This document shows positions 1-10,635 of a DNA stretch of 64,000 bases, piece after piece. How positions within the stretch are numbered: the stretch's first letter is position 1; every line of letters begins with the position of its first letter. Under the pieces are notes generated by a model. It saw only the letters and a program-made list of their open reading frames with translations, was not told the origin of the DNA and did not search any database. A program made the translations under genes and the position numbers. This stretch comes from Rhynchonema sp. JSB1_4. Taxonomy: Eukaryota > Nematoda > Chromadorea > Monhysterida > Xyalidae. The stretch covers positions 1 through 64,000 of the forward strand of contig JASAMV010005225.1 in NCBI GenBank assembly GCA_030248065.1, given 5' to 3'.

Positions 1-425
1 ACCAGCTATCCAATTCCCGATGTCACACTTTCCGTACTCGTACTCATGACGTACTCGACGAACACAACGTCATTTCCATATTTATACAGTATCGTTCAAA
101 CATATTTCGTCGTTTTAAATTCAGTAATCGGGTTGGATATTAGACCAGTCTGGTAGGCCTTTTCGATGCGATGACCAGATTTGATTGGTCCATCGTGTCA
201 CCAACCCCATTCTTGTCCCGCCGATCGTGTCAGAGGCAACACTATATATGTCCACAATACTGTGGTCAAATCAGGTCATCAAATCATATATGTATTATTT
301 GTCGCGTTCATTTGGGGCTCATGTATTATTGCTTGATTTGACGATAAGATTTGACGACAGTACTATTGGTCAATATCGTCGTGGAGTTGTGGCCTGATTC
401 AACTTTGTTGTTCACGACGATTCAG
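1..425. other. Intronic or upstream sequence of the GPCR gene
   Basis: No exon can be supported here. The phase of the 426 exon requires at least one more coding exon upstream. The short open frames at 185-542 do not resemble a receptor helix. Confidence 0.4.
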
Positions 426-1528
426 ACGTCGTGGCGAGAACCGTCGTACTTTGCTGGCCATGTTGGTCGTCGTGACATTCGTCGTCTTCAACATGCCCGC
501 GAATGCAACCAGTCTCATCGAACAATACGTGGACATCACTGATCCACGGTGAGAGTTGAAACATTTTGCGACAAGTCAAGACTATGGTTTCGGTCCATTG
601 ATTACGTCGTTGGCCCGGTTCTTTTTCCGTTTTCCCTTGAAAAAAGTACCCGAGAATCGTTGAAGTAGGTGAATACGGTTGAGCGAGCCTGCTTTCGTCA
701 AATCACAGATTTTCCCAATTATGAGTACATACGGATGACCCCCAACCATGTCTGACGTGGGTCTAAGCAGCAGCTGTGGTGTGTCCCCTTGGGGTCCACG
801 TGTGGTGCAATGCCCGCGTCTGTGAAAATTAGTCGCCGCCTGGCGTTACCGCAATCAAAAAGCACAATATTCAGGCTGCGTGCATCTTCAGATTCGTGGC
901 CTGCGTGGCGTTCGGCAACGTGTTCGTGATGATCAATTCGGCGACCAATTTCGCCATCTATTGCGCCATCGACAAACACTTTCGCGTCCAGTTCATCCGC
1001 TATTTGTGTCCGTTCTGCTGCCGATCGGAGCCGGCCGAGAGCGCGACGCGTGAAGCAGGCAATCTCACAATGATTCCGTCGTCGCGGAGCAATTGTCGCA
1101 CGTCGGCTTCGCAGAATCAAACGCACACGCCCGACCGCTGGCAGACCTCGGTCGCGTCCGAGGAGGCAACCGCGGCGAACAACAACAACAACCAGACTGG
1201 CGGAGGCGGTACGCATCACCACCAATTGGCCGCCGTCGCGGTGCGTTGCGGTAGTTTGCATCCGCGAACACACTCGAACGCAAGCGCACCGCGGCAATCG
1301 TTGCGAGACAAGAACAAACACCGGGACGCCGAGCAAATCACGCGACGCCAGCATGCGAGCTGCAGAAATCGAAATGCCGCGACGGACATTAGCATGCAAG
1401 TGAAGAGTTTATATGACGAAATGTTCGTGCAAACGGAAGAGCGACGCGAAGAAAGAGTGCTCTTGCATCAACAACCAATGCATCGTACGAGCATCGAGGC
1501 TGCGAAGCTGAACAATGCGGGAGTGTGA
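426..1528 (+). CDS. Peptide-type rhodopsin-class GPCR, C-terminal two exons (partial)
   Basis: Two exons join in phase: 426-548 (acceptor ttcag, donor CG|GTGAG) and 892-1528 (acceptor atcttcag, stop TGA). The first encodes a basic end of intracellular loop 3 (RRGENRRTLLAM), a hydrophobic helix 6 and a short loop with an NAT glycosylation sequon. The second opens with helix 7, where NSATNFAIY stands in the NPxxY position, followed by a basic helix 8 (DKHFRVQF) and Cys residues (CPFCC) that could be palmitoylated. N-for-P at this site is common in FMRFamide and related neuropeptide receptors of invertebrates, so a plasma-membrane neuropeptide receptor is likely. The remaining tail of about 170 residues is polar and low in complexity (NNNNN, GGGG, HHH). 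Exons for helices 1-5 must lie before the window or in the first 400 bases, where I could not identify them. The ligand is unknown. Confidence 0.8.
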
Positions 1529-1554
1529 ATAATAATGGAAAAGCGATGACGTTA

Positions 1555-1691
1555 AGGCCACTTTATATTTTGTCTCGTTGCGATACACGCAACATTTTCT
1601 GACGCGCTGATTGGCTGTTGGTCGCGCATGAGCCAATCAACGCGCACGAAAATGTTGCGTGTATCGCAACAGACAAAGTATAAAGTGGCCT
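1555..1691. mobile_element. PIF/Harbinger-like MITE (137 bp)
   Basis: A near-perfect palindrome with ends AGGCCACTTTATA and its complement, flanked on both sides by TTA (1552-1554 and 1692-1694). Arms of about 60 bp share TTGCGATACACGCAACATTT. A 3-bp TTA duplication and very short length fit a PIF/Harbinger-type MITE. It lies 27 bp after the GPCR stop codon, so probably in its 3' UTR. Confidence 0.75.
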
Positions 1692-1694
1692 TTA

Positions 1695-3988
1695 GGGTAT
1701 TTGATTGTCTTTGTTGTCGGTACTTTGTCGAATCTGGATTACTTGTACGCACTTATATATGTAACAGTGCCAGCACGGTACGGTCGGCTTTATCTGAATA
1801 GTGTTGATTTGTGCTGTACTGATTCTACACATCTTTTGCATATTTTGATTGAAATTCGTGTGAATGGACTCATTGCCTTTTGTCACCGTGATTTTAGCAG
1901 TCAACGTTGTGAGATGCGCCTAAGCTTCATTATTTGGTTCTACATATCCATCATGTTGATGAAATTTTTATGCATAAAATACCATGAGACGACAACAACA
2001 ATCAAAACCAAAAAGGTACACAATCATGATCTCAGCACGACAAACTGAATATGCAAAAAATCTCAAAAAGTAAAAAAAACAACTTATTTCATGATTACCA
2101 ACAATAAGCTTGTAAATATCATCTCATTTCCACGGATAAAAATAATTTGGGACTAGTAAGAATTTGCAGCAACCAAATTTACTCTTTCAGAGTCTTTTGT
2201 GTTTGACAAAAATGGCAATTATTTTTGTATTTATAGGTAATCTTCCTTTTCTCTGAGGAGTATGGCATGTTTTAACGCCAGAAGGCTGTTAGGCACCTTG
2301 GATAAAAAAACAGCAGAAAGTGCAAAACTAATATACTGTACCTGTGTGCGCCAAGTGAGATGGTCTATGGGCACGAGAATTACATAGTGCTGCATAAAAA
2401 TCTGTGCGCATGTTCCTGGCTTCAAATTTGGGTGAAAATAAAAAGAAATAGAAGAGTGCATCATAAATCAAATTTGAAAAAGGTGCACCAGGTGTACGGA
2501 AGTGTTCCTAAGGATCAACTCAGAGCATGAAAAGAAAAACGTGCAAGAAAAAGAAATTGGAAACATCATGTTGAAACGATTACTTGCGGGGGACCGCATG
2601 CTTCAAGTCAAACGCTTGAATTGCATGTTGGCGACATAAACACAACCAAATGAACTATTTAGATATATAAGCTTCTAGCAAAAAGGAGAACAAAAAACAT
2701 CTGTGTGGTATAGTCAGAGTTGTCAAGAAAATTCAGATTAATTATCAGAATAATCCCGAACTCTGCACGAGAGCCTCGAAGGGCATCCAACACACGCGGC
2801 AACAGCACCGAAAATTGAAGTCACGGGAGAGAAGCTCGCATTTTCAGCAGTTTGACGATGGAGCGCCAAAATGGGAATAAACACGTCCAAGGAAGGGCCT
2901 CTTCTTGTTCATTGCTCCTGGTGCGCGTGCGTTTGAAAGTAGTAGTCATTGGCTTGCGTCGGCAGCTTCCATCCACTGGCGCTCAGCTCGACTAATAGAA
3001 GGATCATCTGAAAAATAATTGGCGATGTTTATAAAAACATGTTTATGAGGTTTTTGGGATCACGCCACCATCTGGTGCATTCGTATTGACGATGATCTGG
3101 TGCATCGTCCGTCGAGGTCAAATACTACATGTCGCAACCAAACAGCGATTCTTTCATGCTGTGATTGGGTGTGTACTAATCGGTTGTCCGCCTGTGGCTA
3201 CGCATGTACAGTATAGCACACAGATTGTCATATGGGCATGATAACAACAAAACTGACAGACTCCACGTTTGCGAAGCAGCAGCTTCAGAGTTTTTTCTGA
3301 AATGTGTTTATATATTTTTAATTAAGCTACAATCCTTCAAAAAATGGTCCCAGATGAAAACGAGTCTGGAATGGCCTTCAGTCCACAAAAAAGGAATACG
3401 TATTACCTACACGTGTTGCAGAACATTTTGTTCCCCATTTATCCCTGATCCATCAAGACTACCAACCTTCCTCGACCAGGGTTCATGTGCATCGACCAGT
3501 GCATCCCTCATCGAGTCACGCAATTGTGCCACTTGTGACGGTGACTCGCGCTCGAGGTCGTAACCCACTGCCAGCAGACACGAAATCAGGCATTCAAGCT
3601 GGAAGGAGAATGATGAAACTGTTTTTTTTTGGTGTGAAAGGGTTATTTTATTGCGTTCGCCATGCATGCATGTGACGGTCTAGGGAACCAAAGCTTTTTT
3701 ATGGCGACCCATTGCGGATACTACAGTACATAATCAGTCGAATATTGTTTTTTTGATAGACATCCAATGCCAGACGCGCGCGGATTATGTTACCCTAGAA
3801 AGGATGGGCATATGATAACAGCAGTGATAAATGCTGAGGCCGGCTTGCTGCAATAGACTTGCTGACATACGACGCCGTCAGTTTTACTGGTACATCGGAT
3901 TTACCACACCAATATCGGAAAAACGTTTCTCTGGCATTGTTTTCATGCATGTTCAAATTTGTCAAGCATAAGTAATACCAATAACGTA
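1695..3988. other. Intergenic stretch without a supportable gene
   Basis: AT-rich sequence with many short stops in all frames. I see no splice-bounded coding exon and no RNA gene. It carries copies of two dispersed words: the GACGATGATCTGGTGCAT motif near 3090 and the ATGGGCATGATAAC motif near 3233. Confidence 0.5.
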
Positions 3989-4296
3989 AGGGCTCCACCA
4001 GATAGACCCGAAACCCGAAACCCGAAACATAATTTTTTCTATGTCCATGTTTCGGGTTTCGGGTTTTGGAAAAAAAACCCGAAACCCGAAACACAAAGCA
4101 TGATAATCGAAAATGTTTCGGTCTTGCCACTTGTAGCTGACGTGCACAATTTATACCGTCAGTCGAAACATTTTCGATTATCATGCTTCGTGTTTCGGGT
4201 TTCGGGTTTTTTTTTCAAAACCCGAAACCCGAAACATGGACATAGAAAAAATTTATATTTCGTGTTTCGGGTTTCGGGTCTATCTGGTGGAGCCCT
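3989..4296. mobile_element. Palindromic MITE with arms of telomere-like TTTCGGG repeats
   Basis: Terminal inverted repeats begin AGGGCTCCACCAGATAGACC at 3989 and mirror it at 4296. Each arm holds two blocks of the heptamer TTTCGGG (read as CCCGAAA on the other strand). The centre is a second inverted repeat around the tandem ATGATAATCGAAAATGTTTC. The 308-bp unit could fold into one long hairpin. A relic of one end (CGGGTCTATCTGG) is at about 9540. I see no certain target duplication. Confidence 0.7.
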
Positions 4297-4586
4297 AAAC
4301 AAAAACCCCGTCCCAAGCAGACGTACTTCTTCAATACGTAACGTGTCCAACACAGGCGGTCGCAACATGTACTCGAACAGTCGGAATATGATGTCAACAA
4401 GTTCGCCTGAAATATAAAGGCGATAAAGTCGAATTACCCTGAATGGAAAGTGGTGCGTATGTGCTTAACAACAAATCAATGATATTGCATGATTTTGCAG
4501 TGTCTTGAACCAGCATGGTTTATTTTATGACGTCTAGTTTTGTCTAGTTTACGGTGAATAAAATAAGAATATTAGTGTCGTGTACA

Positions 4587-5307
4587 CAGGGTTGGGCAAA
4601 AAAAAAATTTTTTTTTTTAAAAAAATTTTTTTTTTTTAAAAAAAAAGGTTTTTGAAAAAATTTTTTTTTTTAAAAAAAAATTTTTTTTTTAAAAATTTTC
4701 GGGGGAACAAAATGTTCTAAAACGTCCAAAAATGGGCTTTTTGGGGGTTATTTTTTGTCATTTTTTCTCAAGGGTCGAAAAATTTTCTTCACAAAATCAC
4801 CTTTGGGGCATGTATTTGGTACCTAACATACCCCAAATGATGTTATTATACCTTCCCGTGATACATGGGACACAGTATGCATGTGCCTACATGGTACTTC
4901 GATGTCATACCCCATCGGGTCGGTCATATACGACTGATTCAGCTACCCGACAAGTATTTCTGCAGCTTATATTCTCAATTCTGTGTGGTTTATGAGTGAA
5001 TCTTGCTTACTCGGCCACAAACTGTTGTGTCCGATACCACAGAGCAGCAATCATCGGTCCATATCAAGCACAGACTGTTGGATCGCACCGAAATGACGTA
5101 AACACCCTTGATAAGTGATGCAAACCAAGTCACAAAAGTGACTTGTCAATTAAAGTTGCATTTTTTCGCGATTTTACGCGTTTTTTAGGCAAATTTGGTA
5201 AAATTTCCCCGAATCTCAGACTTTTTAAAAAAAAATTTTTTTTTAAAAAAAAAAATTTTTTTTTAAAAAAAAAACTTGTTTAAAAAAAATTTTTTTTTCC
5301 AACCCTG
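4587..5307. mobile_element. hAT-like non-autonomous element (721 bp) with poly-A/poly-T arms
   Basis: The ends are CAGGGTTGGGCAAAA and the mirror ...CCAACCCTG, a standard hAT end. An exact 8-bp target duplication CGTGTACA flanks it (4579-4586 and 5308-5315). The subterminal arms are alternating runs of A8-10 and T8-10. No transposase is encoded. Confidence 0.85.
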
Positions 5308-6042
5308 CGTGTACATGTAGTACATGTCAGGAACGTGCAGTTTACTGATTGGTAAACCAAACGCAACAAGATTCACGCATAGTGCTAAGCTATACGTATA
5401 ATATTTAAGCTAATGTGGGAATAAAAAAATATGTTAATGAAAATAAACTGTGGGAAACGTCAATAATTATTAGAAGCGGGTCAACATATTCTCTTGTGTT
5501 TGTAAGAGACATGACACCAATGCTCTGAGTTTGCTGGTGTCGAGAACAGTGTTGCGCATGCGTTTACATCGCGCGTGAACACCGATTTCCATGTCAACCA
5601 AATGGCCCGCTAATCGCAGCTGACAGGTTGACTGCAAAAACACTCCCACCCCTTTACACTTTGAATGTTCAAATTCACGAACACACACTCGCCGCATGGT
5701 GAACACCAAAGTTTCAGTGATCGTACCCGAGAAATCATAAAACCAAAAGTCTTATTGCGCCATGCAACATGCGCGGCAATAAATCTTCGACTAAAGTGAG
5801 GTGCGCGCGCGGGTGACGCGCAATGCGGGTAATTGGAATGCCGTTGACGCAAGCAGTCCACGCCGCACGTGCACTTCGGTTTTGTTTTTTTGTCGTGAAA
5901 ATCGGATCTCTAAAGATTCAATTTAGGTCGGGGAATCCGAATCTAGAGCTTATTTCGTGTCACCATTTTTCTAAGGCGGTTCAAAGCGGATCAACAATTG
6001 GGGCATCTCACCGAATTTTCTCAAAAATGGTTTGGCGCTGGA
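5308..6042. other. Intergenic stretch without a supportable gene
   Basis: No exon, RNA gene or clear repeat seen apart from the right-hand copy of the preceding element's target duplication. Confidence 0.4.
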
Positions 6043-6990
6043 TCAAAATTTTAGGTCAGTGTTTGCATGAGTGGTGCGGGTTCCGTGCTGTTCGGTGTTC
6101 AAAGAACCACCACGCGTAACAGCTGTTACTATCCTTCCGTCGGGTCTAGACGACAGAACGAGTTCCACCGGAATAGACATTATCGACGGGCGTTTCACAT
6201 CCCCTTCGAAATGACCCAATCGGAGATTGTAGTCAGCCATCCTCAACTCTCCCTCCGGTTCGAAGTATACACACTTCACGATAGGTTCGTACAGTACGTC
6301 GTACTCACGTTTGTGTTCAGTTTGGTTGGGACCTCCAGTAGCACTTTCAGGCGTGCCACAGCCTGCTTCCTTCTGTTGGCTGCTCATACATTCTTCAACC
6401 GGGGCATCATGCCACAGGGATTGCGTCTTTCCGACTGGCACTATACGCATCGACACACTGACGGTGTGCGACTGCACTGAGGAGTCCAGTTCGGGTAGGT
6501 CGAAATACCGTGTGCGTTCTCTGAGCGCATTCTCAAGCACATTCGGCATGGACAACATCGGGTCCTCATTCCGACACATATCGTTGTATAATCCACAAGT
6601 CACGGGTTCGGAACCCTCTTGCAGTGGCATGCCCGGACTGTGGCGGTCTCCATATGGTAGCACACGTATCGGCACTCTGGCATCGAGTATCTCGCCCCAC
6701 TTGTCAAGCAATTGACGCGTCTTGGCGGATCTCGGTGACCGTGCTTGCTCAATCTCAAACAATCCGCGAGCCTCGGTAGAATACCGGCCATCAAGCTCAC
6801 ACAAAGGTTCCTGCGTCAGCGAGTTCACATTCAAATACTCCGAAATTCTGGCAGCAAGCAATCGTTCATGGGGTAGCTCCTCTGCATACAACCATTTCAA
6901 CAGATGGTCACTGTATCGATGCGTGGTGAACACGATGTCAACCACTTCTTCATGCAGCTGCCAAGGTTCAGCGAACTTGGGCTCATTCAA
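6043..6990 (-). CDS. Unrecognised ORF, downstream half of a two-frame pair
   Basis: An open frame of about 315 codons that overlaps the end of the upstream ORF in the +1 frame. It has no ATG at its head (first possible codon TTG at 6990), and a TAA lies just upstream in the same frame. It therefore seems to need a +1 frameshift, a splice, or an upstream sequencing or mutational fix. Composition looks coding: few low-complexity runs and mixed helix-type sequence such as HRYSDHLLKWLYAEELPHER. I recognise no protease, reverse transcriptase, integrase or zinc knuckle. It may be a retroelement gag-type product or the broken end of a cellular gene. Confidence 0.4.
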   Translation of the reverse strand: MNEPKFAEPWQLHEEVVDIVFTTHRYSDHLLKWLYAEELPHERLLAARISEYLNVNSLTQEPLCELDGRYSTEARGLFEIEQARSPRSAKTRQLLDKWGEILDARVPIRVLPYGDRHSPGMPLQEGSEPVTCGLYNDMCRNEDPMLSMPNVLENALRERTRYFDLPELDSSVQSHTVSVSMRIVPVGKTQSLWHDAPVEECMSSQQKEAGCGTPESATGGPNQTEHKREYDVLYEPIVKCVYFEPEGELRMADYNLRLGHFEGDVKRPSIMSIPVELVLSSRPDGRIVTAVTRGGSLNTEQHGTRTTHANTDLKF

Positions 6991-8071
6991 CCAGTCCTCC
7001 TGCCACGATTACCTCACGTATCTGGTCTTCCTCAAGCTCCTCTTGCGTGTACAGATCAATCACATTCTCCCTGATTGACTCTGACTCGGACTGGTACCTC
7101 TCACGGACACACGTACGTCCGGAATCCGTATCCGAACTCACATAACGGATCTGACGCGCCGGCTGCGCTCGTCCGATTTCCTGCCCTTTCCTCTCCTGCT
7201 CTTTTGTCACACAAATCTCATGCGCCTTCCGCGCCCTTTCCTTTCCCAAACATTCCTGTCCTTCCTCCACGCGGACTTCGTGTACTTTCTCCATACGGAT
7301 CTCCTGCGCCTTCCGCGCCCTTTCCTCTTCCAAACATTCCTGTCCTTCCTCCACATGGACTTCTTGTCCTTTCTCCACGCGGACTTCTTGTCCTTTCTCC
7401 ATGCGGACTTCTTGTCCCTTCTCCACACGGACCTCCTGTACTTTCTCCGCACGGATCTCCTGCGCCTTGCGCGCCCGTACCTCGCTCAGCCATTCCTCGT
7501 AGATTTCTCGCGCCCTTCGCGCCTGGCTAGCGTTCAATATCTCCGCCCGCCGGAACCCAGCATGGAACTCCTGCGCTGCCTGCGCCCGTCCAGCTTTCGT
7601 GTCCGGTCGGTACACCTCTTCGTCTGACTGGTCCAATTGACCACAACTGCGGTCTCCTAACTGACCGACTTTCGTACTGCTGCGGCCTTCACTCTGACCG
7701 ACTTTCTCGCTGCGGCCGTTCCACTGGCCGACTTTCACATCCGACTCCTGGTCCTTCAACTGACCGTCGGTTCGTTCCAAACACCTAAAAGTATTACTCT
7801 CAATAAACGAAACATCACTCTCCTCATCCCACATCATCCATTCGGTCCCTCTGTGACCGATGGGTAGATGCTTCACTGTCTCGCCCGACTGACCTATCCA
7901 TCCGCCTGTCTGTTCTCTCTGCCTCGGCGGACTGCTGCGGTCATCGGCGGCTTTCGTCCGGGAATTGACATCCGGCAACTGCTCGTTCTTCCGGGAATTG
8001 ACATCCGGCACGAATTCGCGACGATTGGACTCGCCGCTTGAAGGATGCATCGGTGCTGCGAATTTCATCAA
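6983..8071 (-). CDS. Unrecognised ORF with tandem 8-residue charged repeats
   Basis: An uninterrupted 362-codon frame starting ATGATGAAATTC at 8071 and ending TGA at 6983. The first 150 residues are polar with two copies of PDVNSR and several KVGQ/GRS repeats. Residues about 180-300 are tandem octads of the type VRVEKGQE, VRMEKGQE and VHVEEGQE, mixed with ERARKAQEI blocks. These are encoded by a 24-bp minisatellite at roughly 7230-7480 and would form a long charged helix or coiled coil. The end is acidic (YTQEELEEDQIREV). It overlaps the next ORF by 8 bases in another frame. No homologous family recognised. Simple repeat expansion could explain much of its length, so function is open. Confidence 0.45.
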   Translation of the reverse strand: MMKFAAPMHPSSGESNRREFVPDVNSRKNEQLPDVNSRTKAADDRSSPPRQREQTGGWIGQSGETVKHLPIGHRGTEWMMWDEESDVSFIESNTFRCLERTDGQLKDQESDVKVGQWNGRSEKVGQSEGRSSTKVGQLGDRSCGQLDQSDEEVYRPDTKAGRAQAAQEFHAGFRRAEILNASQARRAREIYEEWLSEVRARKAQEIRAEKVQEVRVEKGQEVRMEKGQEVRVEKGQEVHVEEGQECLEEERARKAQEIRMEKVHEVRVEEGQECLGKERARKAHEICVTKEQERKGQEIGRAQPARQIRYVSSDTDSGRTCVRERYQSESESIRENVIDLYTQEELEEDQIREVIVAGGLVE

Positions 8072-10635
8072 GCCACACCGATGAGTCGACGCGCGAATCT
8101 ATCAAGCTTGTCGACTGGATTAGTAACCGGCGTTGCGAATATATCGAGCTTCCCCGGTACCTGATCTAGAAAATCTGCAAAAGCTGGAAGTCCCAGTCAG
8201 GTTAGGTTAGGTACATAGATTTATAAGGACATGCAATAGGACGAACTCACAAACCTCAACCAACGTTGCGAATATATCAAGCGTCGAAGGTTTATTGGCC
8301 TGGAGACGAACAACCTTTTTCCAATAGTAGGTCAACTGTGGGTATGGCGGAAGATTTGAGTCATAACTAATAAAAGTGAAGATTGCTTATATAGGTTTTG
8401 GGACATAGTGTCTAAGGATACATCACACACATGAGGTATGGATTATAAAAACAAGAAAAGTTACTGTATGCAAAGTATGCAAATTTACCATACGACACAC
8501 GCAAAAGAGGGAGACTTAATCCCTCACTCGAACGATCGCTAACCACGTAATAACGAACGTTCACACAACACAGTCACGCAAGGGAACATCAACCGAACTG
8601 CTCATTTACGCAGGTTGACTCGCCTGCACGCATAGTGCTTTCCAGACTGCATCCGACCGACCAATCACAGTACCGGTGTACTTATGTCCCTTGGCTTCAC
8701 GTGTCCCTCACGTGTCGTATTCCAAACGACAACTTGGATACTTACGCGTTCGCGTAAACGCTAACCATGAAGTATCATGGATATCTTCTTGCTCATGTCA
8801 TATTTTATGAGAACGGTGTCGCCCCTTCAGTGGCTGAATATCGCCATAGTCATGTTATGTACCATGTGCCTTAAAAACTAACCATTCAGGGCCTGTACAA
8901 ACCCCCAGATACCAAATTTGAGTAAATGAGTAAATAATTTGAGTACAAATCTCCATGGAGATGACCCGAATTGTCGATTCCCCCAGACAACGGAGTCAAA
9001 AGTGCATGCATCTCATGGACTTAGAAATTCTGCCAGCAGCAGTTGTGTGGTGTAACTCGACGAAATTAATTAGAGTTCGGGCATATCGAACATGGGTTGG
9101 AGAATTTGATTATTACTTTACTTTTGACCACTTTTTCATCTTTTCATTGCACCTTACTTCAGTTCGTTTCTCATCAATGCTGCAATTCAAGCACCCGTAG
9201 TTTTGTGACTGTTCCGAACTCACACGTCTATGGTTTGATGCAGCAACGATACAGGCGCGCCTGTAATATGGAAATCCAGTTTGGTTCGGGGAGGGGAGGG
9301 CGGTACGGCGTTTTCTGAGGAAAACGAGGAGGGCTCACCATGGCGATGGGAATACGACCCAATGCATGTTATGTCCAGTGCTCGATATCAAACTTGGTGA
9401 TCGGATCGGACTATGTATAGTGACAGTGATGTGACTTGATGTGATCTGGATCTGACTTGCCCACCAACAGAGGCAGTCAGACTTGCGTTATACTGCTGCA
9501 ACATAACATTGTTTTTATCGGGGCATGGGCGGTAGCATTTCGGGTCTATCTGGCCGAGGCCTAATGTGTTGCTTTTGCTTTGCTGTGTGTGTGTGCGCGC
9601 ATGTGTCCTATATTTTGACAGTTTTCATGTTTATGTTTTGTTCCTTGTGATGATGTCAAATTGGAAGACAAGATTATTTCTCTACGATAAAATTCCTGGC
9701 ACCTTTCAGATTTTGATGAGAGACAATATAATTACAGCAGGCGTAAAATAAGGACCGTATCGCAGCAATTTGTTTTGCCTTATGCACAACACAAACACAA
9801 AGTGGAAAATTTTTCACTTAAAACCCCCGTGGAATTTGTGCCACGGGGCGTAACTGCTTGTAGCAAGTGAAAAACACAAATCACTTGCACTTTGCAATTG
9901 GAATTGGCTATACATATCTATACTACAAAAACAGGAAGACGTATGTGTGTGTGTCTGTGGCCCCCTCGGAGGTGCGGACGGGTCAATTTTCACGGGTAGC
10001 TTTGGGTATGCTAACGGGTCTTCGTGGGGGTGGGGGGTGGCACGGCAGGGGCGCGGCGCTGTAGCCCGGCCGTAGGCACGGGTCCATTTGGTTTGAAAAA
10101 AGCAATCTGCAGGTCACCCACGATGCTCCTATACTCCGCTCGTTTTGGTTTTGTAGTTGGCGCACACGTTTCAAACTGAAGGTGCGTTAACAGAACGCGT
10201 CGACAGGTTGCGTCAACGCCATTCCAATTAGCCCGCGCGATACAATGCACGTTACTTGAGTGCGTCAGTGCGTTTATACATACCGTGCATGTACAGATCT
10301 ACACGCTGCAGCACCATGAACAATTATGCACCGCGCGCACGCAACTGAGCGGGAAAAAATGCTTGGAATGCATCTTTACTTTGCATATCCCACAAGACAA
10401 GGTAACGGAAATAAACACGAAAATGCACCTATGTAGGTGTCAATACATAGCAATAAATATGCACAATCATTCGTGCGCATGCATCAGGGGCGCACACAAA
10501 ACCAGGATTAATCGGAATCGCTATGTTGTTAAACGTGGTATCAAATTGTCGCAATGCACGAATGTTTTTGCAGCGCAATATTATTGTAAAAGGTGCCACT
10601 AGTAGTTAAAAGAGCACAGAAACCCGGACACTGAC
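8072..10635. other. Intergenic stretch; 3' end of the MIF4G gene probably lies here
   Basis: No exon can be proven. A short direct repeat containing GTTGCGAATATATC occurs near 8133 and 8264. A hairpin (CACTTGC...GCAAGTG) is near 9810-9870. The last exon or exons of the minus-strand MIF4G gene must be in this stretch or beyond, because its visible coding sequence stops in phase 1 at 10636. I found no convincing match. Confidence 0.35.

Noticed and set aside
719..1399. 226-codon minus-strand frame
   Set aside because: Exact antisense shadow of the GPCR tail exon; Arg-rich composition typical of a reversed frame.
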